Positions 44,691 to 56,930 of a DNA stretch of 64,000 bases are shown piece after piece (the first letter of the stretch is position 1; every line of letters begins with the position of its first letter). The notes below the pieces were generated by a model, which saw only the letters and a list, made by a program, of their open reading frames with translations, did no database searches and had not been told where the DNA came from. The translations under genes were made by a program, and so were the position numbers. Source of the stretch: Ottelia alismoides (lineage: Eukaryota; Streptophyta; Magnoliopsida; Alismatales; Hydrocharitaceae). The stretch is from the NCBI GenBank assembly GCA_037367405.1, contig JAZKJV010010132.1, positions 310,001-374,000 on the forward strand, read 5' to 3'.

Positions 44691-46353
44691 AATCAAAATT
44701 ATATTGCATACATTTCGATTTGTTTTAATTGATAGTTGTTGGTGACAATATTGAAGCAATAAATCATGGCCATTGATTGAAAGAAACACAAATCAATCTA
44801 ATCCATTGGATTTGTATGCACAAGGATTGCGTTCCATGGACTCTCAAAATATTTAAATAGAAGGCCAACAAGAGATAATAAGAAGGCTCTCTCTCTACAC
44901 ATCAACCCTCTCTCTCCCTCTTTCATTGTAACCGTCAACCATGGAACCCTAAAGAGAGTCATCATCATCGCAGCATCACCGTTACATTGCCTGATTGTTT
45001 GTTCGTAGATCTCTGTCTCCTTCAGTGCACCTCGCTCGTGAAGAAGACGTCGGATCCCGTGTGACGAGATTAGGAGATTTGTCGCTTGGATCATCAACAT
45101 GGATCGCGAGAAGCACACGTCTCATCAACGCGCTCGCGAGCGTCTCCTACGTCGAATCGGATTTGAGACAGGAGGTCTCTCCGTTTAGAGATTTGATCGC
45201 AACTACGCTTCAAGAGATAACACTAATACTTGTTTGTGGTTTAGAAACCATCCGAGAAGTATTTTTGGAACATGTGGTTTCGTCGCATGAAAATATTTTA
45301 AATTTCGTTGCCTCGAGCAACTAGTGCAAATAGTCATTCCCGATCGCAAACAACGCGATCCCCATGCTTCCGAGATGCGCTTAAGGATCTTCTTATATCC
45401 TTCAAGTAGTATCAGAGCCTTAGGTCGAAGGTTTCGGATACGATCCATAAACCTAGGATGACTTGACTCATTAGGGTCTATGAAAATTTTATTGCATTCG
45501 GCTCACGCAGACCTATTTCATGAATCTTTTCGACCATGTTTAAAATGTTTAAAAACCAAATCATTACTTGTGTTCCCCATTAAATAAGGAAACCGTGAGA
45601 TTTGAGTTTGCGTGATTTGGAATCTTTTTGCTTAAGTTGTGATCATTTTAGTGAATATGTATCCACTGTTTCGGGGACTGCAGTTCTTGGCGTAATTAAG
45701 GAGTGATGTTTTGAAATGCCTAGAAATGCGTGAAAATCACTTGGATAGTGTTGTAAATCAAATTAGCAAACTTTGAAAACTTATTTTGCATGATTTGGAT
45801 TTAAATTGATTGAGATATGCTAATTTTAGTAAGTGAGGGTCACTGTTGCAAATTACTTTTCTAATCAAGAACTATGTGATTGTCAATTAATCAATTAGTG
45901 AAATTAAATGGTTTAATTTCCTGCAATAATTACGAATAAATATTTGTGACATATTTGACGATGATTATTTCCTTAATTGACATTTCCTTAACCAATAATT
46001 GATTAGATATGATCTAGATCATAAATTGGTTACTCGATCTTCTTTCCAACAAACAAACTTGCTTGAATAGGATTGAGAATTTGTTTGGCAAATTTCTTTA
46101 TAATATAAATAAAAATGGTTTTGATTATTATTATATGGTATAACTTCGATTGAAAAATCGATTATCATCTCAAGTACAAAGTGATCAATCAGCATTATCC
46201 TAACCTGGGATGGATATGGTTTGTAGTCAGGGAGCGTTGGGATAGTAGGTTACTCCGTGAGCGGTCTGTCCCACTCCAGTCGATACTGGCCATGACAGCT
46301 GATAGGGAAGGGATAGTGCATGAGGGATCATGATATATTTTTCTAATTATTAA
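44691..46353 (+). mobile_element. Old Copia, probable 5' LTR end, PBS and leader
   Basis: TAGTATCAGAGCC at 45407-45419 is a PBS-like match (one base off), so sequence left of it is probably LTR, although its left end was not found. 45420-46353 has no gene. Pieces of the same element continue after Copia 3. Confidence 0.5.
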
Positions 46354-46515
46354 TGTTAGAAGAAAAGAGTCTTCGTTATTGTAATGAGAAAACCCTAGGC
46401 TCTCTTATATAGGGAGAGGCCGTAGGGATAAATTACACGGATGTCTAAGTAGAATAGAGAAATAGAAACTGGGTACATCAACATATAATAATAATAGAAA
46501 CTAACTATCTCTACA
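46354..46515 (-). repeat. Copia 3 3' LTR (162 bp)
   Basis: Identical to 51214-51375. The minus strand starts TGTAGAGATAGTTAG and has the TATA box CTATATAAGAGAG. Confidence 0.95.
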
Positions 46516-46522
46516 CTCCCCC

Positions 46523-49500
46523 TCAAGGTGGAGCATAGATGTCGATCATGCTCAGCTTGGATGAACATCTCTGGAAAGGTCCTCTGAGCAATGGCTTGGT
46601 GAATATATCGGCAGTCTGATCCCCTGAGCTAACATGGGCCGTGGATATCAATCCTCTCTGGATTAGGTCCCTGGTGTAATGGCAGTCAACTTCAATATGC
46701 TTGGTCCTCTCATGGAAGGCTGGATTGTTGGCAATGAACAACGCTGCCTGATTGTCACACTGGAGCATCATCGGTAGAGATACGGCCACATGTAGATCTT
46801 CTAGCACTGAGCGAACCCACATCATTTCCGTACTGACTTGAGCCATGGCCCTATACTCAGATTCAGCACTGGACCTGGCCACAACAGTTTGTTTCTTGCT
46901 TTTCCAAGAAACCAAGGAGCCACCAACAAACACTGCAAACCCTGAGGTTGATTTTCGGTCCTTAGGACAACCTGCGTAATCTGCATCTGCACATGCTGAT
47001 ACAGAAAAGTCCGTGCCCTTTCTAAATAGCAGCCCTGAGCCTGGAGAAGTCTTTAGATACCTCAGTATCATGTGTATAGCATCCATGTGAACCTGTCTTG
47101 GCTGCTCCATAAACTGACTCACCCTGCTAACTGCAAACTGGATGTCTGGGCGAGTTATGGTGATGTAGAGGAGTTTTCCCACCATCTCTCTATATCTCCT
47201 CTTATCCACTTCATCAGTATCATCATCATATATCTTCATGCTGGGATCCATGGGGATGCTAGATGGTTTGCACCCATCCATACCAGTCTCAACCAGGAAG
47301 TCAGTAATGTACTTCCGTTGTGTCATCACCAAACCATATGCATTCCTTGCAAATTCCAACCCCAGAAAATATCTTAGGGTTCCAAGATCCTTTGTAACAA
47401 ACTGACTACCTAGGAATGCCTTTGCCCTTGCTATGCCCTGAGTATCATCTCCTGTAACAAGAATATCATCCACATAGACCATTATGACAACCGTACCTGC
47501 CGAGGACTTCTGGACAAATAACGAATGGTCAGCATTGGACCTCTTAAATCCCTGGTGCTCAATTATATTGGATAGTTTCTGGAACCACGCCCGTGGACTC
47601 TGTTTAAGTCCATATATTGCCTTGTGAAGTCTACATACCATATGCTTCTCCCCCTCAGCAGTAAACCCAGGTGGCTGCTGCATGTAGACTTCCTCCTGTA
47701 AGTCCCCGTACAGAAAGGCATTCTTGACGTCTAGCTGATAAATACTCCAGTCGCGAACCACTGCAACAGACAGAAGGATACGGAGAGTCGTGTGTCTCGC
47801 TACTGGAGAGAATGTATCCATGTAATCAACGCCATATGTCTGTGTAAATCCTCGGGCAACCAAGCGTGCTTTGTACCTATCCAATGTGCCATCCGCATGA
47901 TACTTGGCTGTGAAGACCCATTTGCAGCTGACAACTGATGCATCAGGTGGTGCAGGAACCAAAGACCATGTGCCACGGGACTGCAGGGCCTCCATTTCTT
48001 CCTCCATAGCTCGTCTCCAGCATGCAGTTTTCAGGGCTTCCTGGTATGTCCGTGGTATGTCCACAGAAGACAAAGCCATGGCAAACTGCTGGAAATCACC
48101 TGTGAGTCGGTGAAAGGAAACCTGAGAAGCAAGTGGATATGATACACACTGTCGTCTCTGTTTCCGAAGAGCAATCGGAACATTCAGATCACCATCTGTG
48201 TCCACCTGTAAGGAGTCATCCTGCATATGAACCGAATCTGACCCGTCATTAGTGATATTATCCGAACATACCTGAGGCTTAGTGATTGGCGGAGCTGTCG
48301 GCTGAGCAGGACCTGAGCGACGCGTATAGTGATGAGGAAATGGTGAGACGATTTGCCTTGGACTGGGTGGAGGTGGAGGTGGTGGTGGAGGTGGTGGTGG
48401 TGCTGGCATAGGAACGGACACAGGAGATGTGTTAGGTAAAGGACAAGTAGGTGGTGGTGGAACCAAAATATCATCAGCGGTGGTGGATGGTACCATTCTA
48501 TCTCCAGCTGGTGAGAAGTACATGACCGACTCGAAGAAAGTGACATCCGCACTAACAAAGTACCTTTTGGTAGTAGGATCATAACACCGGTATCCCTTCT
48601 GTGTTCTGGAATACCCAACGAAGACACACTTGACTGCTCTTGGAGAGAGCTTGTCAAGTCCAGGAGAAAGACGATGGACAAAAGCCACAGCACCAAAAAC
48701 ACGAGGTGGTAGTGAGAATATCTCCTTGTCAGGAAAAATAAGCGAAATGGGGATCTTCTCTCCAAGGACAGAGGATGGCATTCTATTGACCAGATAGCAT
48801 GCAGTGAGGACAGCATCCCCCCAGAAGGAAATAGGAGCACAACTCTGAATCAATAAGGTACGAGTGATATCCAAGAGATGACGATGCTTTCTTTCTGCCA
48901 CCCCATTCTGTTGGGATGTATATGGGCAGGTGGTTTGATGAATAATACCCTTCGATGACAGAAACTGAGAAAGAACACGTGTACAAAATTCCAGGGCATT
49001 ATCAGTTCGAACATATTTTACAGAAGACGAAAAAACATTCTGTATTTCATTAATCAAGTTTTGAATAACATCGCCTGCTTCAGACTTATTCTTCAGAAGA
49101 AAAACCCAAGAGACACGGGAAAAATCATCAACTACCACAAGATAGAACCTGTGCCCCTGATGATCGGGCACACGACTCGGACCCCATATATCTATATGCA
49201 ACAACTCAAAAGGGGAGCTACTGCTCCGACTCTGACGACCTGGGAAGCTCGACCTGTGATGCTTTCCCAACTGACATGTTTCACAACGAAACGACGAACT
49301 TGGAGAGATCTGGGGTAGAAGGTGGCGCATCTTCTGGAGCGGAAGGTGACCAAAACGAAGATGCCAAATGTATGGTGACACTGGTCCAGCAGAGTGAGTG
49401 GAGATGCTAGCATAGGAATCCCGGACCAGCCGATATAGACCGTTCTGCTCAGAGCCACAGCCAATCACCTTGCCCGTGAGTATGTCCTGAAAAATAAGAG

Positions 49501-50823
49501 AAGACGGGTCAAATATAGCGCGACAATTCAAGTCCTTTGTAATCTGACTAATAGATAATAAATTCAGGGAGAACTCAGGGACATATAAAACATTCTGTAG
49601 CTGCATGGTGGAGGATAAGAAAACCTCCCCCTGACCAACAAGGGGTGAGTAGGAACCATCTGCTATCTGTACTGAGCGACCTGGAGGAATAGCCCTGTAG
49701 TCTTGTAGTCTTCCTCTATCTCGACACAGATGATGTGTAGCTCCGGAATCTATAACCCAGTCAGATATATCATGTGAAGATATGAAGGCTGAAGAGCTAC
49801 CTGAGAAACTGGCTGCAGCGGATGAACTGGCTGAGGCTGTGGCAGCAATGTCTGACGAGCCACCAGATGAATCACCAGAAGACTGTGGCATAATATCACG
49901 AAGACGAGCCACGAGTTCATCAAATCTATGATCTGCAGTAGACGGTAATGGAGACTGTGAGTGCTCCGCAACCCGTGCTGATGCTGGGAACCCATGCTTT
50001 GAGTAGCATGTCTCCTCCGAGTGTCCAGGTCTGTGACAATACGAGCATGTCTGACTAACACGACCGCCTCTCCCATGAGAGCCACGGCCACGTCCACGAC
50101 CACGCCAAGAAGGTGGTCCACCTCTCCCACGCGAGGCTGCCATCGCAGATGGGGGTGGAGTAGATGAGCTGGAGGAAACTGGGATACGACTGAGTCTCCT
50201 GTAGACATCCTCCACCGGAGGAATAACTGCATCTGCTAAGATCTGTGACCGTGCAGCATCGTACTCAGGATCGAGGGCAGCAAGTAGAACACCCACCATG
50301 GTGGCGTTCCGGAACGTCTTCTGCTGCTCTGGAGTAGCAGTCAGAGGAATGGTACTGTAGAGCTTCTCGAACATCCCTCTTAGGGAGTGTATAGAGAATG
50401 AAGCGGTCTGCCGGCTTGCTTCATCGTAAAGATGTCATGCTGAAGCTGTAACATCTTTGTCTCATTCCGCACCTGCGAATACGTAGTAGCAAGAATGTCC
50501 CACATTGCCTTAGCAGTGGGCTGATGGAGAACATCATTTGCTATCTCCATCGTCAGCGTGCCGGACAACCATACTTTCGCATAAGCATCATCGGCCTCCC
50601 ACGAGGCATAGATCCCTGTCTTCTCCGCAGGCTCATCTTCGGTAAGAATGTGTTTCTTACCGTTTGATTTCATGAGGCTCATGAACTGCATGGCCCATAA
50701 CTCATAGTTAGACCCGTCCATCTTCACGATTGGCGCCGGACCCTTGAACGCGCCGATGGAGGGCGAATCGACTTTCGATTCCGACATACTGCTGCTCGAA
50801 GAAGACGAAGGGATAATAGACAC
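46523..50823 (-). pseudogene. Copia 3 gag-pol, one frameshift from intact
   Basis: The start is ATG at 50823 (an in-frame ATG also lies at 50787). The first 147 codons carry MDGSNYELWAMQF. A lost base near 50378 (after LHSLYT) brings a stop. The main frame then runs 1283 codons from 50374 to 46523. Order: Gag body, CCHC knuckle (CSYCHRPGHSEETC, about 50035), protease VIDSGATHHLC (about 49750), integrase HHCC and core (VVVDDFSRVS), a proline-rich spacer, RT ([27 protein letters not shown] near 47470) and RNase H ending IDIYAPP. Copia 1 has one open frame at the gag position, so the break is a mutation, not a normal frameshift site. Confidence 0.92.
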
Positions 50824-50833
50824 TGCGATGAAT

Positions 50834-50891
50834 GTCTACACAAACTGCATTGGATTTGAGTACGTGTGTAGACTTTTACGTACTCAAATCC
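50834..50891 (-). promoter_or_regulatory. Copia 3 leader stem-loop with possible pseudoknot
   Basis: The minus strand reads GGATTTGAGTACGT, loop AAAAGTCTACAC, then ACGTACTCAAATCC, a perfect 14-bp stem (50852-50865 with 50878-50891). TGTAGAC (50834-50840) lies downstream and complements GTCTACA in the loop. The gag ATG is 10 nt beyond it. Confidence 0.75.
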
Positions 50892-51213
50892 ATAAACCGA
50901 AGTGCTTCTGGACTGCTGGAGATTCTGGAAGCCCTACAGCGACCGAGGACGGTGCCGCTGGAGGGACTAGGTGCCGCTGGATTCCACGGGACTAGGGCCG
51001 CAGGAGCGGCTGCAGGTGCGGCTGGAGGGTGCCGCTGGAGCGCTGCAACGCTGGGGCGGCTGGAGGGCGGCTGGAACGCTGGGCTGCAGGGGCGCAGGAT
51101 CGGCAAGGCGGCTGGGAGCCGCTCGGAGTAGCAGCGGCTTTGGCGAGAGAGAAGGGGAGGGGAGGGGCGGCGGGTGGGGAAGGGTGGAGAGCCCTAGGGC
51201 GGCTCTGATACCA

Positions 51214-51375
51214 TGTTAGAAGAAAAGAGTCTTCGTTATTGTAATGAGAAAACCCTAGGCTCTCTTATATAGGGAGAGGCCGTAGGGATAAATTACACGG
51301 ATGTCTAAGTAGAATAGAGAAATAGAAACTGGGTACATCAACATATAATAATAATAGAAACTAACTATCTCTACA
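51214..51375 (-). repeat. Copia 3 5' LTR (162 bp)
   Basis: Identical to 46354-46515. The promoter LTR of this element. The leader runs leftward from 51213. Confidence 0.95.
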
Positions 51376-52427
51376 ATTAAAATTGAATAGTACGTACCTT
51401 GAGATAATACCATCCTTTCAAGTAACAGTCAAGTATGTAGATTGAATTGGATTGATAATTAATTTAATGTGATTAAATTAATTATATCCAATTAAAACCA
51501 TATATTATGAATAGATGTGTATTTTGCTTGGAAGAATTAATTATGTGAATATGATTCGTAATAATTAATTAGACTCTGAACATGATATGGAGGATCACAT
51601 AAGTGACATCTAAGGTCTCCCGTTAAGGCGAAGAGTTCCATCGCCAGGGATTGTATGCAGGAGACGCATGTCCGAAGTGACAGATCCTGCATACAAGCAT
51701 ATCTGGATCGGGCTCCTTGCTTCTCGAAAGAGTAAGGCTGTATGCGTAGTGACCCCAATATCAAGTCCTTATATTATTGAGGCAATATTGGATTGCGCAT
51801 AGTGAGTACTAATTATGTTATCAGTTGGTTCAATTAACGACGGGTCAACATCACCTTACGGGTAGTGGGCTTGGGTGTTAAAGATCGAATTGGAAATACA
51901 AGTTGGACTTGCAAGGTGGAATGTATTCTCGCTTCTTTTTATCTGAGTTACAGGTTCTCATATTATTGGGATGTGACAATGATACGGAAGGAGATCCCAG
52001 ATCTTGCTGAGATATAATGTTAAGTATATCTCTTACATTGAAAGTGATTAAGGGAATGAACTTTCACTATTGACAATGAGAGACAACTTTGATATAAAAA
52101 TTCTTAAATCAAAGTAATATATATTTATGCAAATTTCTTATTCCAGATAATCCTTCCTTAGACCCACTCACTACTATACTCGATAATAACCGGTAAAATA
52201 TCATGGATTGGATCATGATCAAGATATTGTACTTGCAGTTGGACACATAATGTGCATAGTTGTGATGTGCAAGTTTCCTCGTGATAATGAGAAATGACAA
52301 TTAAAGAGACAATAGGACAATAACCTAAAGTCTGTGTGTTTCTGTAGTCTTGATTTCTCATCGAATGTACTTTGGAAGTGGCATATCGATCATGATCGTA
52401 ATTGTCAAATAATCCTTATAAAATCTA
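51376..52427 (+). mobile_element. Old Copia, non-coding internal part
   Basis: About 1 kb with no gene. It continues the host sequence of Copia 3 after the ATTAA duplication and probably belongs to the old Copia leader or gag, too decayed to read. Confidence 0.35.
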
Positions 52428-53614
52428 GGGATATTTGCACCCATAACCCTGAGTAATTTCACAATAACATTCATAACCCTGCATAATCGCGAATTACACG
52501 AGGAACCCCGACTAATGCTTAACTCCTACATGGCATAACCCTGTGTTATAATCCGTTTGGGATACACGTTATATTTGACGGTTTCTGTTTACAAAGATAA
52601 AATTACCCCTAAAGGTTATTATTATTTATAAAAGATGTCATTCTCCCCCCTCCTCCCCCAAGCAGCTCCTCCCTCCTCCCCCGAGCCGGTCCTCCCTCCC
52701 TGCTCGCCGCCGCCGAGCAGCTCCCCCCCCCCCTCCCCGTGCCGACTCTCGAAGCCCCCCTCCCCGAGCAGCTCCTCCCTCCCTGCTCACCGCCACCGAG
52801 AACCTCCCCTCCTAGCAGCCCCCTCCCTCCTGTGCCGACAGCACCCCCCCCCTAAGAAGCTCCTCCCTCCCTGCTCGCCGCCGTCGAGCAGCTCCTCAGT
52901 CCCCCTTCCACCCCCGCGCTGACTCTCTCGAGCCCCCCCTCTCCGAGCAGCTCCTCAGCCCCCCTCCCACCCCCGAGCCGACTCTCTCGAGCCCCCCCTC
53001 CCTGAGTAGCTCCTCCCTCCTCACCGCCGCGGAGAAGCTCCCCCCCTCGCCTGCTCAAAACCGCTCCCCCGATCAGCCCCCTCCCTCCTGTGCTGATAGC
53101 CCCCCCCCCCCCCCCGACGACTTGCTCCTCCCTCTCTACTTGTCAACGCCGAGAAAAAGCCCCCCCCCCCTCGGCGACTTGCTCCTCCCTCTCTGCTCGC
53201 CGAAGCCGAGAAAAAGCCCCCCCGCCCCCCTCCCCTGCCTTTAAGCCCCCGTCGAAGCCGCTCGCCCTGCTCGAAGCCCCCACCCCCTCGCAGCCGATGG
53301 AGCCCCGCACCCCGCGTGCGTCCAGATTCTCCCCCCTGCTTGAGCTCCCCCTCGTGGAAGCACACGCAGCCAATGAACGCACACGCAGCCGATGAACGCA
53401 GCAGTTTTTCCCTTTTTTATTTGGACAAATCGGAACCGTTCGATGGCAGATTGGTTAGATTAACTCACCCTTAGGTTGAGTTAACGTATTAAATTAACGG
53501 AGGGCTTTGGGTGTGAGATGGAGTGACTATTCGAGGTTCCTCGTGTAATTCGCGATTATGCAGGGTTATGAATGTTATTGCGAAATTACTCAGGGTTATG
53601 GGTGTAAATATCCC
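52428..53614. mobile_element. Mutator-like element (1187 bp) with long TIRs and GC-rich cargo
   Basis: The TIRs start GGGATATTTRCACCCATAAC and extend inward about 85 bp, nearly identical on both ends. The 9-bp TSD TAAAATCTA is perfect (52419-52427 and 53615-53623). The interior at 52640-53400 is C-rich on the plus strand, with repeated CTCCTCCCTCCCTGCTCGCC-like units and a proline/serine-rich frame at 52635-52922. No transposase. A Pack-MULE carrying gene or repeat sequence is possible, but the reading looks like low complexity. Confidence 0.85.
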
Positions 53615-53623
53615 TAAAATCTA

Positions 53624-54839
53624 GGAAGATGTTTCTGGCATACATATATGCTCTCAACATTTAACCATAAATGATATGGTTCACTGCATCGTGCAGATTG
53701 GTTGCCATATAAGAGATAATATATTCAAAATGTTTAAGTACTTACCTGAACCTAAGTCTTTAAGAGTTAAGATATATGTATATATGATGAGTGTCATCAT
53801 TTTACTGTCTATACTCAAGTCATTCATGAAATTTCATAAGATTCATATAGTATGAATTAAATGTTGAAATACTCTTACAAGAATTCTTTTGAATTCAACA
53901 TAAGAGATCCTTTGTTTTAAGCAATGGTTGCTTATAGATGAAGGGAGCGTAGTAGAAGCACGGGTCTTACCCAAGTGAGAAGGAAAGTCAAAGAGTTAAA
54001 TGTGCTTCCATAACTTCCAATATAACATCCAAAGAGTTGGATAAATGTCAATACTATAATAAACCGATGTACTGATAGTGTGACTATATGGACTATCCAA
54101 GCTCCTTAGAGAAGACTCGGATAGTGCATCGGAATAATCTACATTTGATCATTGAAATTGACTTTCTTATTTGATATGATGAAAGTCTAATAATTGTATC
54201 TCATTCTTCTGATAACATTTGTAATTGGTTGCATATGTTTTAGAAGACGGGCAAATTTGATCTTAAGGTTGCATAGTCATCCATGGATATTGATGCAATG
54301 GTTGCAACAATTTCTATTGGATAGATAGACTTCCTAATTTTCAGTGAGAGAGCCCCTTAGTCTTAGAGAATGTTTCTACGAACTAGATATCAGAATACAC
54401 TCTTTGTTTATTTATAAATGTTGGAAATAAACATGAATTATGGAATAAACTTATCATAAAGAGTTATGATGGATATATTTCAGATAGTAATTTGACATTT
54501 GAAGGACTATACTAAATTAGAATATTAATGAATGATTCATTAACATTTTTGAGACTGAAAATTAAGCCTTAAAATATTAATAGGAGGATGAAGATCATTT
54601 AACAATGATCTGGCATCAAGGCTTGGACATATGTCTATTAATGAGATCAATAGACTAGTAATAGATGAAGCTTTAGAATATCTAAAATTTCAAATCTTAC
54701 ATACTTGTGAATATTGTATTCAAAGTAAAAATGTCCAATGCATCCTTCTCTGGAAATGGTGTAAGATGCCGAAGTATTCAGGATCTCATACATATTGATG
54801 AATGTGGATCATCTATATCATAATAAATATTATGGATAT
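53624..54839 (+). pseudogene. Old Copia gag/pre-integrase remnant
   Basis: At 54610-54750 the plus strand reads RLGHMSINEINRLVIDEALE then FQILHTCEYCIQSKN, a GAG-pre-integrase HHCC zinc region with H and CxxC spacing. The part before is decayed. The next expected segment is interrupted by Copia 5 at 54840. Confidence 0.65.
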
Positions 54840-54988
54840 TGTAGAGATAGATATTATTATATGCTATGTACCTATTCGTAATTTTTTTGTTTCTCTCTGG
54901 ACTACTATGTATTTTACCCTTGAGGTCTCTCCCTATATAAGAGAGCCTAGGGTTCCTTTGAATAATAGATCACAGATTTTTCCCAACA
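54840..54988 (+). repeat. Copia 5 5' LTR
   Basis: TGTAGAGATAGATATT...TTTTTCCCAACA with TATA box CTATATAAGAGAG. Confidence 0.9.
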
Positions 54989-55320
54989 TGGTATCAGAGC
55001 CCAAGCCCTAGGGCTCCCCTCTACACCTGCCGCCCACCCCCACTCGCCGCCCACCCCACCTCTTCGTCTCTCCGCCGTCGCCGCTACCACACCGGGCCCC
55101 CAGCCTCCCGCCGCTCCTCTCGCCCCCTCCCCTTCTTTTCGCCGCCGACTCTAGCTTTCGCCGCCAGCCCCCAGCGCCGCCGGCCTCCATCGCCGTCGGC
55201 CCCAAGTCTAGCCGGCACCCAGCCCCGCCGGCACCGCTAACGGCACCGTCGCCCCATTTGCTCTAGCGGCACCGCTAGGGCGGTACCTCCTGCCTCCTTG
55301 AGCCTAGCCGTCTCTTCCTC

Positions 55321-56487
55321 ATGCAGCAGCCACCATGGTTTACTGCTGAGGGGGAGAAGCATATGATGTGTAGACTCCACAAGGCAATTTATGGCCTCAA
55401 ACAGAGTCCAAGAGCGTGGTTCCAGAAGCTTTCCAATCTGATAGAACGACAGGGATTCAAGAGGTCGAATGCAGACCACTCGTTGTTTGTTCAGAAGTCA
55501 TCAGCAGGTACGGTTGTTATCATGGTCTACGTTGATGACATTCTGTTTACACGAGATAATATTCAGGGCATAGAAAGGGAGAAGGCATTCCTAGGCCATC
55601 AGTTCGTCACAAAGGATCTTGGAACCCTAAGATACTTTCTGGGGTTGGAATTTGCCAGGAATGCACAGGGTCGGGTAATGACCCAAAGGAAGTACATTAC
55701 AGATTTCTTGACCGAAACAGGCATGGATGAATGCAAACCATCAAGTATTCCCATGGATCCAAGCATGAAGCTGTATGATGATGACACAGCTGAAGTGGAC
55801 AAGAGGAGATAGAGAGAAATGGTGGGTAAGCTCCTTTATATTACCATAACTCGTCCCGATATTGCCTTTGCACTAAACAGGGTGAGTCAATTTATGGAGC
55901 AGCCAAGACAAGTTCATATGGATGCTATATACATGATACTGAGGCATCTGAAGTCCTCTCCAGGTTCAGGGTTGCTGTTTCAAAAGGGCACAGATTTATC
56001 TATCTCAGCATACGTAGATGCCGATTATGCAGGATGCCCTGAGGATCGAAAATTAACCTCAAGATTTGCAGTTTTCGTTGGGAGCTCTCTGGTTTCTTGG
56101 AAAAGCAAGAAACAAACTGTTGTGGCAAGGTCCAATACTGAATCCGAATATAGGGCCATGGCGCAAGCAAGCACGGAGATGATGTGGGTTCGATCTGTAC
56201 TAAAGGATCTACATGTAGAAGTATCTCTACCCATGCAGCTTCAGTGTGACAATCAGGCAGCCTTATTTATTGCCAACAATCCAGCTTTTCATGAAAGAAC
56301 AAAGCATATTGAAGTCGACTGCCAGTCTGCCACTACACTAGAGACTTGATTCAGAGAGGATTGATATCTACAGCTTACGTGAGCTCAGGGGATCAGACTG
56401 CTGATGTATTCACCAAGCCGCTGCTCATAGGACCTTTTCAGAGATGTTCTTCCAAGCTGAGCATGATAGACATCTATGCTCTACCTT
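55321..56487 (+). pseudogene. Copia 5 RT (C-terminal) and RNase H, broken
   Basis: Begins MQQPPWFTAEGEKHM, with AIYGLKQSPRAWFQ, VYVDDILFTRDN and FLGLEFARNAQG. A stop at 55810-55812 (KRR-stop-REMVGK) and an insertion near 56322 (DCQSATTLET instead of DCHYTRDL) break the frame. RNase H motifs SACADADYAGCP are altered to SAYVDADYAGCP. The C-terminus ADVFTKPLL is still readable after the frame change. Confidence 0.88.
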
Positions 56488-56496
56488 GAGGGGGAG

Positions 56497-56643
56497 TGTA
56501 GAGATAGATATTATTATATGCTATGTACCTCTTCGTAATTTTTTGTTTCTCTCTGGACTATTATGTATTTTACCCTTGAGGTCTCTCCCTATATAAGAGA
56601 GCCTAGGGTTCCTTTGAATAATAGATCACAGATTTTTCCCAAA
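56497..56643 (+). repeat. Copia 5 3' LTR
   Basis: Same as the 5' LTR apart from a few changes. Ends CCCAAA instead of CCCAACA. Confidence 0.9.
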
Positions 56644-56930
56644 GATATGTGATATCTATTAATGATTATGTGTGATATGAGATTTCTTCACTTCACCTTA
56701 AAAACCTTTGAAATGTTCAAAGATTTCACAATTTTGGTTTACAACCAAATTTTGAAGGAATGAAATCAATTTAATCTAACCTAGGTAGCAAGTACCTATT
56801 AGATGAATTCATGGAATATCTTATGGAGAAAGGAATAGCATGTCTATCTCACTCCTCCTAATACACCTAAACTCAATAGAGTTGTAGGGAAATACAATTG
56901 GATCATGTATGACATGATTTGATCAATGAT

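Larger units (their letters stand above)
46354..51375 (-). mobile_element. Copia element 3, young, nearly intact, identical LTRs
   Basis: The two 162-bp LTRs (46354-46515 and 51214-51375) are identical base for base. The TSD ATTAA is perfect (46349-46353 and 51376-51380). The minus-strand PBS is at 51201-51213 (GGCTCTGATACCA on plus) and the PPT is next to 46516. Total length is 5022 bp. The coding region is intact apart from one base loss in gag, so this is the most recent insertion recognised in the window. Confidence 0.95.
54840..56643 (+). mobile_element. Copia element 5, internally deleted
   Basis: LTRs at 54840-54988 (149 bp) and 56497-56643 (147 bp), with a perfect TSD GATAT (54835-54839 and 56644-56648). 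The PBS TGGTATCAGAGCCC is at 54989 and the PPT TTGAGGGGGAG at 56487-56496. The leader joins RT directly near 55321, so gag, protease, integrase and the first part of RT are missing. Confidence 0.92.

Noticed and set aside
50374..50383. Programmed ribosomal frameshift between Copia 3 gag and pol
   Set aside because: Copia 1 has an uninterrupted frame at the same codons, and the break falls in the middle of the Gag domain. A one-base loss explains it.
52635..53395. Pro/Ser-rich frames inside the Mutator-like element
   Set aside because: Low-complexity cargo with frames on both strands. Not listed as a gene without a match.
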